Positions 8,958-16,136 of a DNA stretch of 40,720 bases are shown here, in pieces. The notes under the pieces were generated by a model that was given only the letters and a program-made list of their open reading frames with translations, was not told the origin of the DNA and ran no database searches. The position numbers were made by a program, and so were the translations under genes. Every line of letters starts with the position of its first letter. Positions within the stretch are counted from its first letter, which is position 1. This DNA comes from CAJPNN01 sp041844735 (GTDB taxonomy: Bacteria > Bacillota > Clostridia > Peptostreptococcales > Anaerovoracaceae): positions 1 to 40,720 of the forward strand of contig JBGZBP010000051.1 in assembly GCA_041844735.1 (NCBI GenBank), given 5' to 3'.

Positions 8958-10639
8958 AGACAATGTGGAAACTTTTAGACTTTACAAAGCCGATGCTTTC
9001 GCCTATAGTTGCAGCAGTGCTTACAGGAATTGTCGGATTTTTGCTTTCGTTCGGACTGGGCGTGTTTGGGGTATACGGGCTGTTAGTGTTGACAGATGGA
9101 CAGACAGAAGCATTGAAATCTTTGCCTTTTGGAGGACACAGCATAGAATGGTATGCACGTGCATTAATAATTTGTGCGATTTTCAGATCAATTCTCCATT
9201 ACATAGAGCAGCTTTGCAACCATTTTATAGCATTCAGAATACTGGCGGAGATAAGAGGCAGAGTATTTCGTGCGATGAGAAGACTGGCACCGGCAAAGCT
9301 GGAAAGTAAGAACAAAGGAAGCCTTATTTCGATTATTACGGCAGATATTGAATTGCTGGAAGTGTTTTTCGCACATACAATTTCGCCTATATTAATCGCC
9401 GTAGGAACAGTGATTTGCCTGGCAGTGTTCTTCGCACTGATTAATCCTTATTTGATGTTGACTGCACTGCTGTTTTATGCCCTTGTAGGAATTGTAATTC
9501 CGATGGTTGCATCTAAAAAGGGAAATGCCATAGGACTCAGTTTGAGGAATGAAATAGGATTTTTAAACGGGCAGTTTTTAGACTCGCTTAGGGGACTGAA
9601 AGAAGTACAGCAGTACGGAGTGGAAAAAGAAACGGTGGATGGCATAGTGGAAACTACATTTAAGCTTCTTGATAAGCAAAAAAGGCTCAAAGATCAGGGG
9701 GCGGCGGTTGCGGCTATGACAGATTTGCTGATTATTTTATCAGGGATGGCAATGATACTTGCGGGAGCAGTACTGATTTCACAGGGTTTGATAACACGAG
9801 GAGAGGCTGTGGTGGCAGTTGTCACCATTATAAGCACATTCGGACCGTTTATAGCAATAGCGAATTTAGGAAACACACTAAGCCACACACTGGCGTCAGG
9901 AGAGAGAGTACTGGGTATTTTGGAAGAGGAACCGGAGGTGGAACCTGTCACAAATGGAAAAGATGTGAGCTTTGACGGAGCGGATGTCTCAAATGTCACT
10001 TTCGGATACGAGGAAGAGTTGGTTCTGGATAATGTAAATCTAAATATTAATAAGGGTGAAATTCTCGGTATACAAGGAAAGAGCGGTTCGGGCAAGTCTA
10101 CAATATTAAAGCTCATAATGAGATTTTGGAAGCCGGATAACGGCAAAATTTCAATGAGCGGAACGGACATTGAAGAAATAAACAGTGCATCGCTTTTAGA
10201 CAATATAAATTATATTACGCAAGACAGCGTACTATTTACCGGAAGCATCAGAGAAAATCTGTTGATTGCAAAGAAGGATGCAGGAGATGAAGAGTTACGT
10301 AAAGCATGCAGTCAGGCAGGAATTTTGGAGCATATAGACAGACTTCCTATGGGATTTGATACACAAGTAAAGGAACTTGGTGACAATTTCAGCGGTGGAG
10401 AAAGACAAAGACTGGGACTTGCAAGATGCTTTTTAGCGGATGCGCCTCTTATAATGCTGGATGAGCCTACAAGCAACCTGGACAGCCAGAATGAAGGAAT
10501 TATTTTAAGAGCACTTTATAAGAAAAGAGGAGATAAAACTATTGTTTTAGTGTCACATAGAGAATCCACCCTTGCGATATCCGACAGGATTTATCACATG
10601 GAAGCCGGAAAAGCGGATGAGGGGGTTGAGACTGTTTGA
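8945..10639 (+). CDS. ABC exporter-fold half-transporter, CydC-like, partner of the preceding gene
   Basis: 564 residues: membrane domain (about 10-310) and ATPase domain (about 335-555). All ATPase motifs look canonical: Walker A GKSGSGKST, Q-loop ITQDSVLFTG, signature FSGGERQRLGLARCFL, Walker B LIMLDEPTSNLD and switch VSHRES. The stretch ITADIELLEVFFAHTISP resembles CydC proteins. The start ATG 8945 lies inside the 3' end of the upstream partner (13-bp overlap) behind GAGAGGAGA, so translation is probably coupled. With a normal Q-loop here and a His in the partner, the two ATP sites of the dimer are predicted to be unequal, as in other asymmetric ABC pairs. The transported molecule cannot be read from sequence. 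Confidence 0.92.
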   Translation: MSAMKTMWKLLDFTKPMLSPIVAAVLTGIVGFLLSFGLGVFGVYGLLVLTDGQTEALKSLPFGGHSIEWYARALIICAIFRSILHYIEQLCNHFIAFRILAEIRGRVFRAMRRLAPAKLESKNKGSLISIITADIELLEVFFAHTISPILIAVGTVICLAVFFALINPYLMLTALLFYALVGIVIPMVASKKGNAIGLSLRNEIGFLNGQFLDSLRGLKEVQQYGVEKETVDGIVETTFKLLDKQKRLKDQGAAVAAMTDLLIILSGMAMILAGAVLISQGLITRGEAVVAVVTIISTFGPFIAIANLGNTLSHTLASGERVLGILEEEPEVEPVTNGKDVSFDGADVSNVTFGYEEELVLDNVNLNINKGEILGIQGKSGSGKSTILKLIMRFWKPDNGKISMSGTDIEEINSASLLDNINYITQDSVLFTGSIRENLLIAKKDAGDEELRKACSQAGILEHIDRLPMGFDTQVKELGDNFSGGERQRLGLARCFLADAPLIMLDEPTSNLDSQNEGIILRALYKKRGDKTIVLVSHRESTLAISDRIYHMEAGKADEGVETV

Positions 10640-10693
10640 TGAAATGAATAACAGGCTCGAAACCCGGTAAATTTTAGATGGGAAGCGATGTAT

Positions 10694-11089
10694 ATGCTTA
10701 AGTTTGATGTTGAAAAACGCAGAAATTTTGAAAAAAAGCTTATAAGAACCATGATTGAAGATTATTATGGAGACATCATCAGGGAAAAAAGAAAAAAATT
10801 AAATAAAAACGAATTGATATCATTTGACAAGGATATCAAAAGAAGGTATCAAGAGGAGCGAGATTTGCTGATAGAATATGCATCTAAGAGAACTATGTTT
10901 TGCAGACAAATGCGGGTAAAAACATTTTGTCATATGTGTGAGACTCCGTGTTATTCAAAGGATATGATTGAAAAAATAACCGAGGTCATGAGACGGCAGG
11001 GAAAGAGCATGATTTACAAACATCCTGTCATGTGTATCAGGCAGATTTGCTATGTGATACGAGGTAAGCTTGCAAAAAATAATGCTTGA
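10694..11089 (+). CDS. YgbA_NO-family cysteine protein (nitric-oxide-stimulated promoter family)
   Basis: About 131 residues. The C-terminal half carries a pattern I associate with the YgbA family: CHMCETPCYSKDMIEKI, then VMRRQGKSMIYKHPVMCIR. Three spaced cysteines (CxxCxxxC), another Cys upstream (KRTMFC) and one in HPVMC could bind a metal or Fe-S centre. The family name comes from its NO-responsive promoter in enteric bacteria; the biochemical role here is unknown. Two ATGs compete. The one at 10688 is only 2 nt from GGGAAG, whereas 10694 has an 8-nt spacing, so I prefer 10694. The gene follows the ABC pair by about 50 bp on the same strand and could share its transcript. Its stop codon overlaps the -35 box of the rpsF promoter. 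Confidence 0.8.
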   Translation: MLKFDVEKRRNFEKKLIRTMIEDYYGDIIREKRKKLNKNELISFDKDIKRRYQEERDLLIEYASKRTMFCRQMRVKTFCHMCETPCYSKDMIEKITEVMRRQGKSMIYKHPVMCIRQICYVIRGKLAKNNA

Positions 11090-11114
11090 TATTTTATAAA
11101 ATATCTAGTATACT
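11086..11114 (+). promoter_or_regulatory. Promoter of rpsF-ssb-rpsR
   Basis: TTGATA (11086-11091) and TATACT (11109-11114) are separated by exactly 17 bp, a strong SigA-type promoter. The -35 box includes the stop codon of the preceding gene. The predicted start near 11121 gives an untranslated leader of about 70 nt. Confidence 0.8.
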
Positions 11115-11118
11115 ATTG

Positions 11119-11169
11119 TGGCATTGCAGAAAAGTTGCGATGCTCTCTGCTTTGCAGAAAGCAAAGCCA
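11119..11169 (+). promoter_or_regulatory. Structured 5' leader of rpsF
   Basis: Two adjacent hairpins can form: GCATTGC/GCGATGC (one G-U pair, about 11121-11142) and GCTTTGC/GCAAAGC (11149-11155/11161-11167). A possible closing pair is TGGC/GCCA (11119-11122/11166-11169), though it competes with the first hairpin. Many bacteria autoregulate rpsF through an S6:S18-binding leader. I do not see the CCG bulge described for that motif, so this is only a candidate. Confidence 0.4.
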
Positions 11170-11192
11170 TAAGTCCATAGGGAGGTGACAAG

Positions 11193-11480
11193 ATGATTAA
11201 GTATGAAGTTATGGTTATCCTTGATAACGTGCTTGAAGAAAGTGAAAAGGAAGCCACAGTGGAAAGAATTAAAGAGATTATTTCCGCGGACGGAACAGTT
11301 GGTAATGTAGATGTTTGGGGAGCGAGAAAGCTTGCGTACCCTATTCAGAAGAAAAACGAAGGTTACTATGTTGTAATCGAGTTTGAAGCGGCACCGACAC
11401 TTCCGAAAGAACTTGAAAGAAGATTGAAGATTTCAGATGCTGTAATGAGATACCTTATTGTCAATAAGGAAGAAAAATAA
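11193..11480 (+). CDS. rpsF: 30S ribosomal protein S6
   Basis: 95 residues, the normal length for S6, which pairs with S18 on the small-subunit platform. Family features are the opening KYEVMVILDNVLEE, the central WGARKLAYPIQKKNEGYYVVIEF and the ending ISDAVMRYLIVNKEEK. A strong GGGAGGTG ribosome site precedes ATG 11193. It is first in the conserved rpsF-ssb-rpsR operon, which keeps the S6 and S18 partners together, and is driven by the promoter at 11086. Confidence 0.98.
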   Translation: MIKYEVMVILDNVLEESEKEATVERIKEIISADGTVGNVDVWGARKLAYPIQKKNEGYYVVIEFEAAPTLPKELERRLKISDAVMRYLIVNKEEK

Positions 11481-11492
11481 AGAGGTGCGAAT

Positions 11493-11912
11493 ATGAATAA
11501 TGTTGTGTTAATAGGAAGATTGACAAGAGATCCTGAGATTAGATACATTTCTGAGAGTCAAACTGCAGTAGCAACATTTACCCTGGCAGTTGAAAGACCG
11601 TTTTCAAGAGAGAAAAAGCAGGCGGACTTTATTAGAATCACAGTGTTCGGTAAGAGTGCGGAGAATTGCGAAAAATATCTTAAAAAGGGAAGATTGACGG
11701 CGGTACAGGGACGTATTCAAACAGGTAGCTATCAGAATAAGGATGGAGTTACCGTATATACTACAGATGTAGTAGCTGACAGAGTAGAGTTTTTAGAATG
11801 GGGAGACAGTAACAGATCGGATGACGGCCGTGAATTTGGAGGCGGAAACCAAAATCTGCCTGAGGGATTCAGCATGATGGATGAAACGGATGACGATGAT
11901 CTGCCATTCTAA
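11493..11912 (+). CDS. ssb: Single-stranded DNA-binding protein
   Basis: 139 residues with an OB fold. It starts NNVVLIGRLTRDPEIRYI and continues with FTLAVERPFSREKKQADFI and LTAVQGRIQTGSYQNKDG, the standard SSB core (about 1-105). A short acidic linker ends in DDDDLPF, the tip that binds replication and repair partners. It coats single-stranded DNA during replication and repair. It lies 12 bp after rpsF and 24 bp before rpsR, so it belongs to one operon. The AAGAGGTG ribosome site fits the ATG at 11493. Confidence 0.98.
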   Translation: MNNVVLIGRLTRDPEIRYISESQTAVATFTLAVERPFSREKKQADFIRITVFGKSAENCEKYLKKGRLTAVQGRIQTGSYQNKDGVTVYTTDVVADRVEFLEWGDSNRSDDGREFGGGNQNLPEGFSMMDETDDDDLPF

Positions 11913-11936
11913 AATTTAGACAAGGAGGACAAGGCT

Positions 11937-12176
11937 ATGATGGATAAAAGACGTGGCAATACAGGCATCAGAAGAAAAAAAGTATGTCAATTCTGTGCAG
12001 ATAAGACAGAGACTATAGATTATAAAGATGTCGATAAATTAAAAAAATATGTGACTGAGAGAGGCAAGATACTTCCTAAGAGAATCACGGGAGCTTGTGC
12101 GGAACACCAGAGAGCAGTTACAAAGGCTATAAAAAGAGCGAGAATCGTTGCTTTATTGCCTTACACACAGGATTAA
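11937..12176 (+). CDS. rpsR: 30S ribosomal protein S18, zinc-type
   Basis: 79 residues. The motifs KKVCQFCADK, DYKDVDKLKKYVTERGKI and RITGACAEHQR are diagnostic of S18. The CxxC plus a later Cys-x-x-His indicates the zinc-binding (C+) form, usual in Clostridia. S18 binds 16S rRNA together with S6. AAGGAGG precedes tandem ATGs at 11937 and 11940; the first has the usual spacing. It is the last gene of the operon, ending at the terminator at 12187. Confidence 0.98.
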   Translation: MMDKRRGNTGIRRKKVCQFCADKTETIDYKDVDKLKKYVTERGKILPKRITGACAEHQRAVTKAIKRARIVALLPYTQD

Positions 12177-12186
12177 TAATGAAAAT

Positions 12187-12214
12187 GAAGAAGCGAGAAA
12201 TCGCTTCTTTTTTT
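12187..12214 (+). terminator. Rho-independent terminator after rpsR
   Basis: A stem of about 9 bp (AAGAAGCGA/TCGCTTCTT) with a GAAA tetraloop (12197-12200) is followed by seven T residues (12208-12214). It closes the rpsF-ssb-rpsR operon. Confidence 0.92.
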
Positions 12215-12261
12215 AAAATTATCGATTATCCCATGTAGTGTTGAATAGTGCAAAAAATCTG

Positions 12262-12287
12262 TTAGTGTGGTATAATGTTAGCACTAA
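12262..12287 (+). promoter_or_regulatory. Extended -10 promoter of gdpP with flanking inverted repeat
   Basis: TGGTATAAT (12268-12276) is a perfect extended -10 element; no good -35 is visible. A 6-bp inverted repeat, TTAGTG (12262-12267)/CACTAA (12282-12287), brackets it and could be an operator. The predicted start near 12283 leaves a 40-50 nt leader before ATG 12327. Confidence 0.6.
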
Positions 12288-12326
12288 AGTGGGAAAGAAG
12301 CAGCATTGCTGCTGACAGGAGAGAAT

Positions 12327-14264
12327 ATGGCAAAAAAAGGACTGTTGACTACAGTATATGACAGGATGTTCGGAGCAAAAAAGCTTAGAGAAGAAGAACT
12401 GACCAATAAAGCTATGAAACTTCTAAAGAAGGTCGAAGGCGTTATGAGCGGAGCGCTCAAAAATAACCCCTACCCTATATGTGTGACAGATGAAGAGGGT
12501 AGTCTTTTGTGGTACAACGAAAAATTTGGAAATGAATTTGATATTGAAAATATAGATGTTACGGAGTTAAGAGAGCTGTTTGTCATGAAGAACTGTCTGT
12601 TAACAGATAATGAGCAGTTGCAAAACGGTGTCGAATTTGTAAATTCGGGCAGGATATATAAGGTTTCGGGATATTTTGAACCGGACAAGTACAAGCGTTC
12701 GGAGTCAGGCAGGGATACAATCAAACACGATGAGAAAGGTGCCGAGACGGTATCCGGCAAAACAACACTCTTTTTTCAAGAGATTACAGAGGACAGAGAG
12801 CTGCAGGAGCGTTACAAAAATGAGAGCGTATGTATCATTTACGTAAGCGTTGATAATTTTGATGAACTTTTAAGTAAGGCTTCCGAGGAAAAGAAATATA
12901 TTATCGGTGCCGAAATTGAAAAGGTCATAAGAAAATGGGGCAGCAAGATGAATGCGTCGGTGACAAAGTATAGAAGCAGCCAGTATTTGATGGCGGTTGA
13001 GAGGCAGTATATAGAGAAACAGAAAGAACTTAAATTTTCCATATTGGACGAAGTCAGGACAATAGAAACACAGGGAGAAATCCCGGTCTCTGTCAGCATA
13101 GGCATAGGTGTAGGAGGCAAAGGTATAGCACAGCACGATGAATATGCGGCGGCAGCTTTGGATTTGGCGCTGGGCAGAGGCGGCGACCAAGCGGTGATCA
13201 AGTATGAGGGTAAAGTCGAGTATTATGGCGGCAGGCTCCAGACGGTAGAAAAAAGAAATAAGGGTAAATCCAGACTGATGGCACATGCGCTGAAAAGATT
13301 GATGGATCAGTCTTCAAATGTGCTGATAATGGGTCATCATCATCCGGATATGGATGCTTTCGGTGCTGCGATAGGAGTGGCGAGCATTGCAAAGGCTGTC
13401 GGCAAGGACACATACGTCATAATTAACAGCTATAGTGATTCGTTGTCTGAAACGTACAGAATCGCGTCCGAAACCGGAAGATATAACTTTATAGATAATA
13501 ACGAGGCGAAATCGTTGGTGAACAAAGAAAGTCTCATAATTGTCGTAGATACAAACAGACCTTCTATGGTGGAATGTCCGGAGTTGCTTGAAATGAGCGA
13601 CAAACTCGTAGTGCTGGATCATCACAGAAGAATGGAAGAGTATATTGATAATGCATTGCTGACATATATCGAGGGTTACGCATCATCGACATCGGAACTG
13701 GTAGCCGAAATACTGCAATATTCCGGTGACGATATAGAAATCGATAAGGTAGAGGCTGATGCGTTGCTGGCAGGTATGACGGTCGATACAAACAGATTTT
13801 CGATGAAGACAGGGGTAAGGACATTTGAAGCGGCGGCATGGCTCAGAAGAATGGGGGCAGACTCTTCAAATGTAAGACAGTTCTTCAAGACCGATATCAA
13901 GGAATTTAAGCAAAAGGCACAGATAGTGTCCAGCGCAAGGATGCCATATCCGGGAATGGCTTTGGCAGTTTGCGAGCAGCAGACAAAAGATGTACATATT
14001 ATCAACTCGCAAGCAGCAGATGAACTTTTAAATATAAAGGGAATAAAAGCCAGCTTTGTGCTTGGAAGAAACGAGGAGGGAACTGTCGTCATGAGTGCGA
14101 GATCCCTCGGGGAAGTAAATGTGCAGACTTTAATGGAAAAGCTCGGCGGGGGCGGCAATTTGACAAAAGCAGGTGCTCAGCTGAATGACATAACATTGGA
14201 AGAAGCGGAAAACAAGCTTAAGGATGTATTGAAAGAAGCAGCCGATGAGAATCAAGATACATGA
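12327..14264 (+). CDS. gdpP: GdpP-like cyclic-di-AMP phosphodiesterase without membrane anchor
   Basis: 645 residues from ATG 12327, which has AGGAGAG upstream; an in-frame TTG at 12306 lacks a comparable site. Order: PAS-like region (about 45-140), degenerate GGDEF domain (about 165-300, with RSSQYLM where GGDEF would be), DHH phosphoesterase (about 330-480; MGHHHPDMDAFGAAIGV, VVDTNRPS, LDHHRRMEEY) and DHHA1 (about 550-640). GdpP degrades c-di-AMP and so tunes potassium and osmotic balance and the cell wall. Typical GdpP proteins begin with two transmembrane helices; none is visible here and the upstream DNA is non-coding, so this form should be soluble. The DHHA1 motif reads GGGGN rather than the GGGGH I expect. 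The position before rplI and dnaB is the standard Firmicutes order. Confidence 0.9.
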   Translation: MAKKGLLTTVYDRMFGAKKLREEELTNKAMKLLKKVEGVMSGALKNNPYPICVTDEEGSLLWYNEKFGNEFDIENIDVTELRELFVMKNCLLTDNEQLQNGVEFVNSGRIYKVSGYFEPDKYKRSESGRDTIKHDEKGAETVSGKTTLFFQEITEDRELQERYKNESVCIIYVSVDNFDELLSKASEEKKYIIGAEIEKVIRKWGSKMNASVTKYRSSQYLMAVERQYIEKQKELKFSILDEVRTIETQGEIPVSVSIGIGVGGKGIAQHDEYAAAALDLALGRGGDQAVIKYEGKVEYYGGRLQTVEKRNKGKSRLMAHALKRLMDQSSNVLIMGHHHPDMDAFGAAIGVASIAKAVGKDTYVIINSYSDSLSETYRIASETGRYNFIDNNEAKSLVNKESLIIVVDTNRPSMVECPELLEMSDKLVVLDHHRRMEEYIDNALLTYIEGYASSTSELVAEILQYSGDDIEIDKVEADALLAGMTVDTNRFSMKTGVRTFEAAAWLRRMGADSSNVRQFFKTDIKEFKQKAQIVSSARMPYPGMALAVCEQQTKDVHIINSQAADELLNIKGIKASFVLGRNEEGTVVMSARSLGEVNVQTLMEKLGGGGNLTKAGAQLNDITLEEAENKLKDVLKEAADENQDT

Positions 14265-14278
14265 AAGGAGAATGACAG

Positions 14279-14722
14279 ATGGTAGTAATTTTATTAAAAG
14301 ACTTAAAAGGAACAGGCAAAGCGGGGGATGTGGTAAAGGTCAGTGACGGATTTGCCAGAAACCGATTGATACCTGCGGGCATAGCAAAAGAAGCTACAGA
14401 GGGAAATGTCAGGAACCTTGAAAAACAAAAGGCTATTCAGGCAGAGAAGAAAGCCGAGGAAAAAGCGGCAGCCGAGGCATTGGCTGAAAAATTTGAAAGC
14501 CTGACTACAGTAATAGAAAGCAAGTCGGGTGACGGAGGCAGACTGTTCGGATCTATCACTGCAAAGGATGTGGCGGAAGCCGTAAAGAAACAGCATAAGA
14601 TAGATTTGGACAAGAGAAAGTTGGTAATGGACAACGGCCCTATAAAACATACAGGAGAGTTCGTCGTAGATGCGAAGATTTACACGGATGTAACGGCAAA
14701 AATTAAAGTGGTTGTCAAATAA
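14279..14722 (+). CDS. rplI: 50S ribosomal protein L9
   Basis: 147 residues, normal for L9. The N-terminal domain shows VVILLKDLKGTGKAGDVVKV and SDGFARNRLIPAGIAKEAT. A long charged connecting helix (about 42-75) leads to the C-terminal domain with GRLFGSITAKDVAEAVKKQ. L9 binds 23S rRNA and helps reading-frame maintenance. It starts 14 bp after gdpP behind AGGAG, so the two are probably co-transcribed. Confidence 0.98.
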   Translation: MVVILLKDLKGTGKAGDVVKVSDGFARNRLIPAGIAKEATEGNVRNLEKQKAIQAEKKAEEKAAAEALAEKFESLTTVIESKSGDGGRLFGSITAKDVAEAVKKQHKIDLDKRKLVMDNGPIKHTGEFVVDAKIYTDVTAKIKVVVK

Positions 14723-14751
14723 TTGATATTTCAATGCGATGATATCATAAT
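14723..14751 (+). promoter_or_regulatory. Promoter of dnaB
   Basis: TTGATA (14723-14728) and CATAAT (14746-14751) are spaced by 17 bp. This would give dnaB a promoter of its own inside the gdpP-rplI-dnaB cluster, starting near 14758. Confidence 0.6.
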
Positions 14752-14801
14752 GCAAGACACAGGAAATATTACATAAAGAATTTGGAGATATTGGAGATAT
14801 T

Positions 14802-16136
14802 ATGGAACAGAGAATACCCCCACACAGCAATGAAGCGGAGCAGTCCGTACTGGGTGCTATGCTGCTTTCAAAAGATGCACTGTTTGAAGCACAGGAAATA
14901 CTTAAAAAAGAAGACTTTTATAACGAGGCTCACAAAGAAATTTTTGATGCTATGGTATCTTTGGCGAGAGTGGGAGAGCCTGTTGATGTTGTGACTCTCT
15001 GTGAAAGATTGGCAGTGGGCAAAATGCTGGAAATGGTAGGGGGAAGAGCATATATAGCTCATCTTTCCATGCAAGTGCCGGCTACGGCAAACGTAATACA
15101 GTACTGTAAGATAGTGTCGGAGAAGGCCGTGCTTAGGAGCCTGATTTCAGCATCTGACGAAATATTGGTGCAGAGTTACCAAGAAAAAGTTAAGCCCGAG
15201 GAAATTTTAGATACGGCAGAAAGAAAGATATTTGAAATTGCTCAGGGAAGACAGAAAAATGATGTTGTATCCATTAAGGACGTTCTTTGGGAAAACCTCG
15301 CAAAGATAGACGAACTTTCCAGAATGGACGGGAACATAACGGGGCTAAGTACAGGATTTAGGGATTTGGACGCAAAGACATCGGGTCTGCAAAAGTCGGA
15401 TTTGATAATGATAGCTGCCAGACCGGCAATGGGAAAAACCGCATTTGCTCTCAATATTGCTCAGCATGCCGCGATTAAGGAGGATGCAACCGTTCTGATA
15501 TTTTCACTGGAAATGTCCAGACAGCAGTTGGGACAAAGACTTCTAAGTATGGAATCAAGGATAGAGATGCAAAAGCTTAAAACCGGCAAGGTCGATCTAA
15601 GTGACTGGGAAAGCATGCATGTGGCGATAGACGGATTTGCCAGAGGTAACAATATATATATTGACGATACTCCGGGAATTTCAGCTATGGAAATTAAAAG
15701 CAAGTGTAGGAGATTGAAAGCTCAGAAAAAGCTGGACTTGATTATAGTTGACTACCTACAGCTTATGGTGTATGACGGCAAGGCGGACAGCAGACAACAG
15801 GAAATAAGCGCATTGTCAAGATTCTTAAAGCTTTTGGCAAGAGAAATGGATTGTCCGGTAATAGTATTATCACAGCTTTCAAGAGCACCGGAGCAGAGGA
15901 CGGATCATAGACCGGTACTTTCGGACCTTAGGGAGTCGGGATCCATTGAGCAGGATGCGGATGTTGTAATGTTTCTTTACAGAGACGAATATTACAACCC
16001 GGAGACTACAGAAAAACCGAATGTGTGTGATGTGATAATAGCAAAACAAAGAAGCGGTCCTACCGGTACGGTAGAATTGACATGGTTAGGTAAGTACACA
16101 AGATTTAGGGATCAGAGCTATCACAAGGAGCAGTAA
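14802..16136 (+). CDS. dnaB: Replicative DNA helicase DnaB
   Basis: 444 residues, normal length. The N-terminal domain (about 1-110) begins RIPPHSNEAEQSVLGAMLLS. The RecA-type ATPase domain (about 170-440) has Walker A ARPAMGKTAF (Lys212), Walker B LDLIIVDYLQLM, SRQQEISALSRFLKLLA, and LSDLRESGSIEQDADVVMFL. This is the hexameric helicase (DnaC in Bacillus) that unwinds the fork. A 9-bp tandem repeat, TTGGAGATA twice (14782-14799), duplicates the ribosome site; the second copy has the right spacing. The stop shares a base with the start of the next gene, which also carries replication domains. Confidence 0.98.
   Translation: MEQRIPPHSNEAEQSVLGAMLLSKDALFEAQEILKKEDFYNEAHKEIFDAMVSLARVGEPVDVVTLCERLAVGKMLEMVGGRAYIAHLSMQVPATANVIQYCKIVSEKAVLRSLISASDEILVQSYQEKVKPEEILDTAERKIFEIAQGRQKNDVVSIKDVLWENLAKIDELSRMDGNITGLSTGFRDLDAKTSGLQKSDLIMIAARPAMGKTAFALNIAQHAAIKEDATVLIFSLEMSRQQLGQRLLSMESRIEMQKLKTGKVDLSDWESMHVAIDGFARGNNIYIDDTPGISAMEIKSKCRRLKAQKKLDLIIVDYLQLMVYDGKADSRQQEISALSRFLKLLAREMDCPVIVLSQLSRAPEQRTDHRPVLSDLRESGSIEQDADVVMFLYRDEYYNPETTEKPNVCDVIIAKQRSGPTGTVELTWLGKYTRFRDQSYHKEQ

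Noticed and set aside
12279..12290. Half-site resembling CIRCE (TTAGCACT) near the gdpP promoter
   Set aside because: The second inverted half (GAGTGCTAA) is missing at the required spacing, so HrcA control is not supported.
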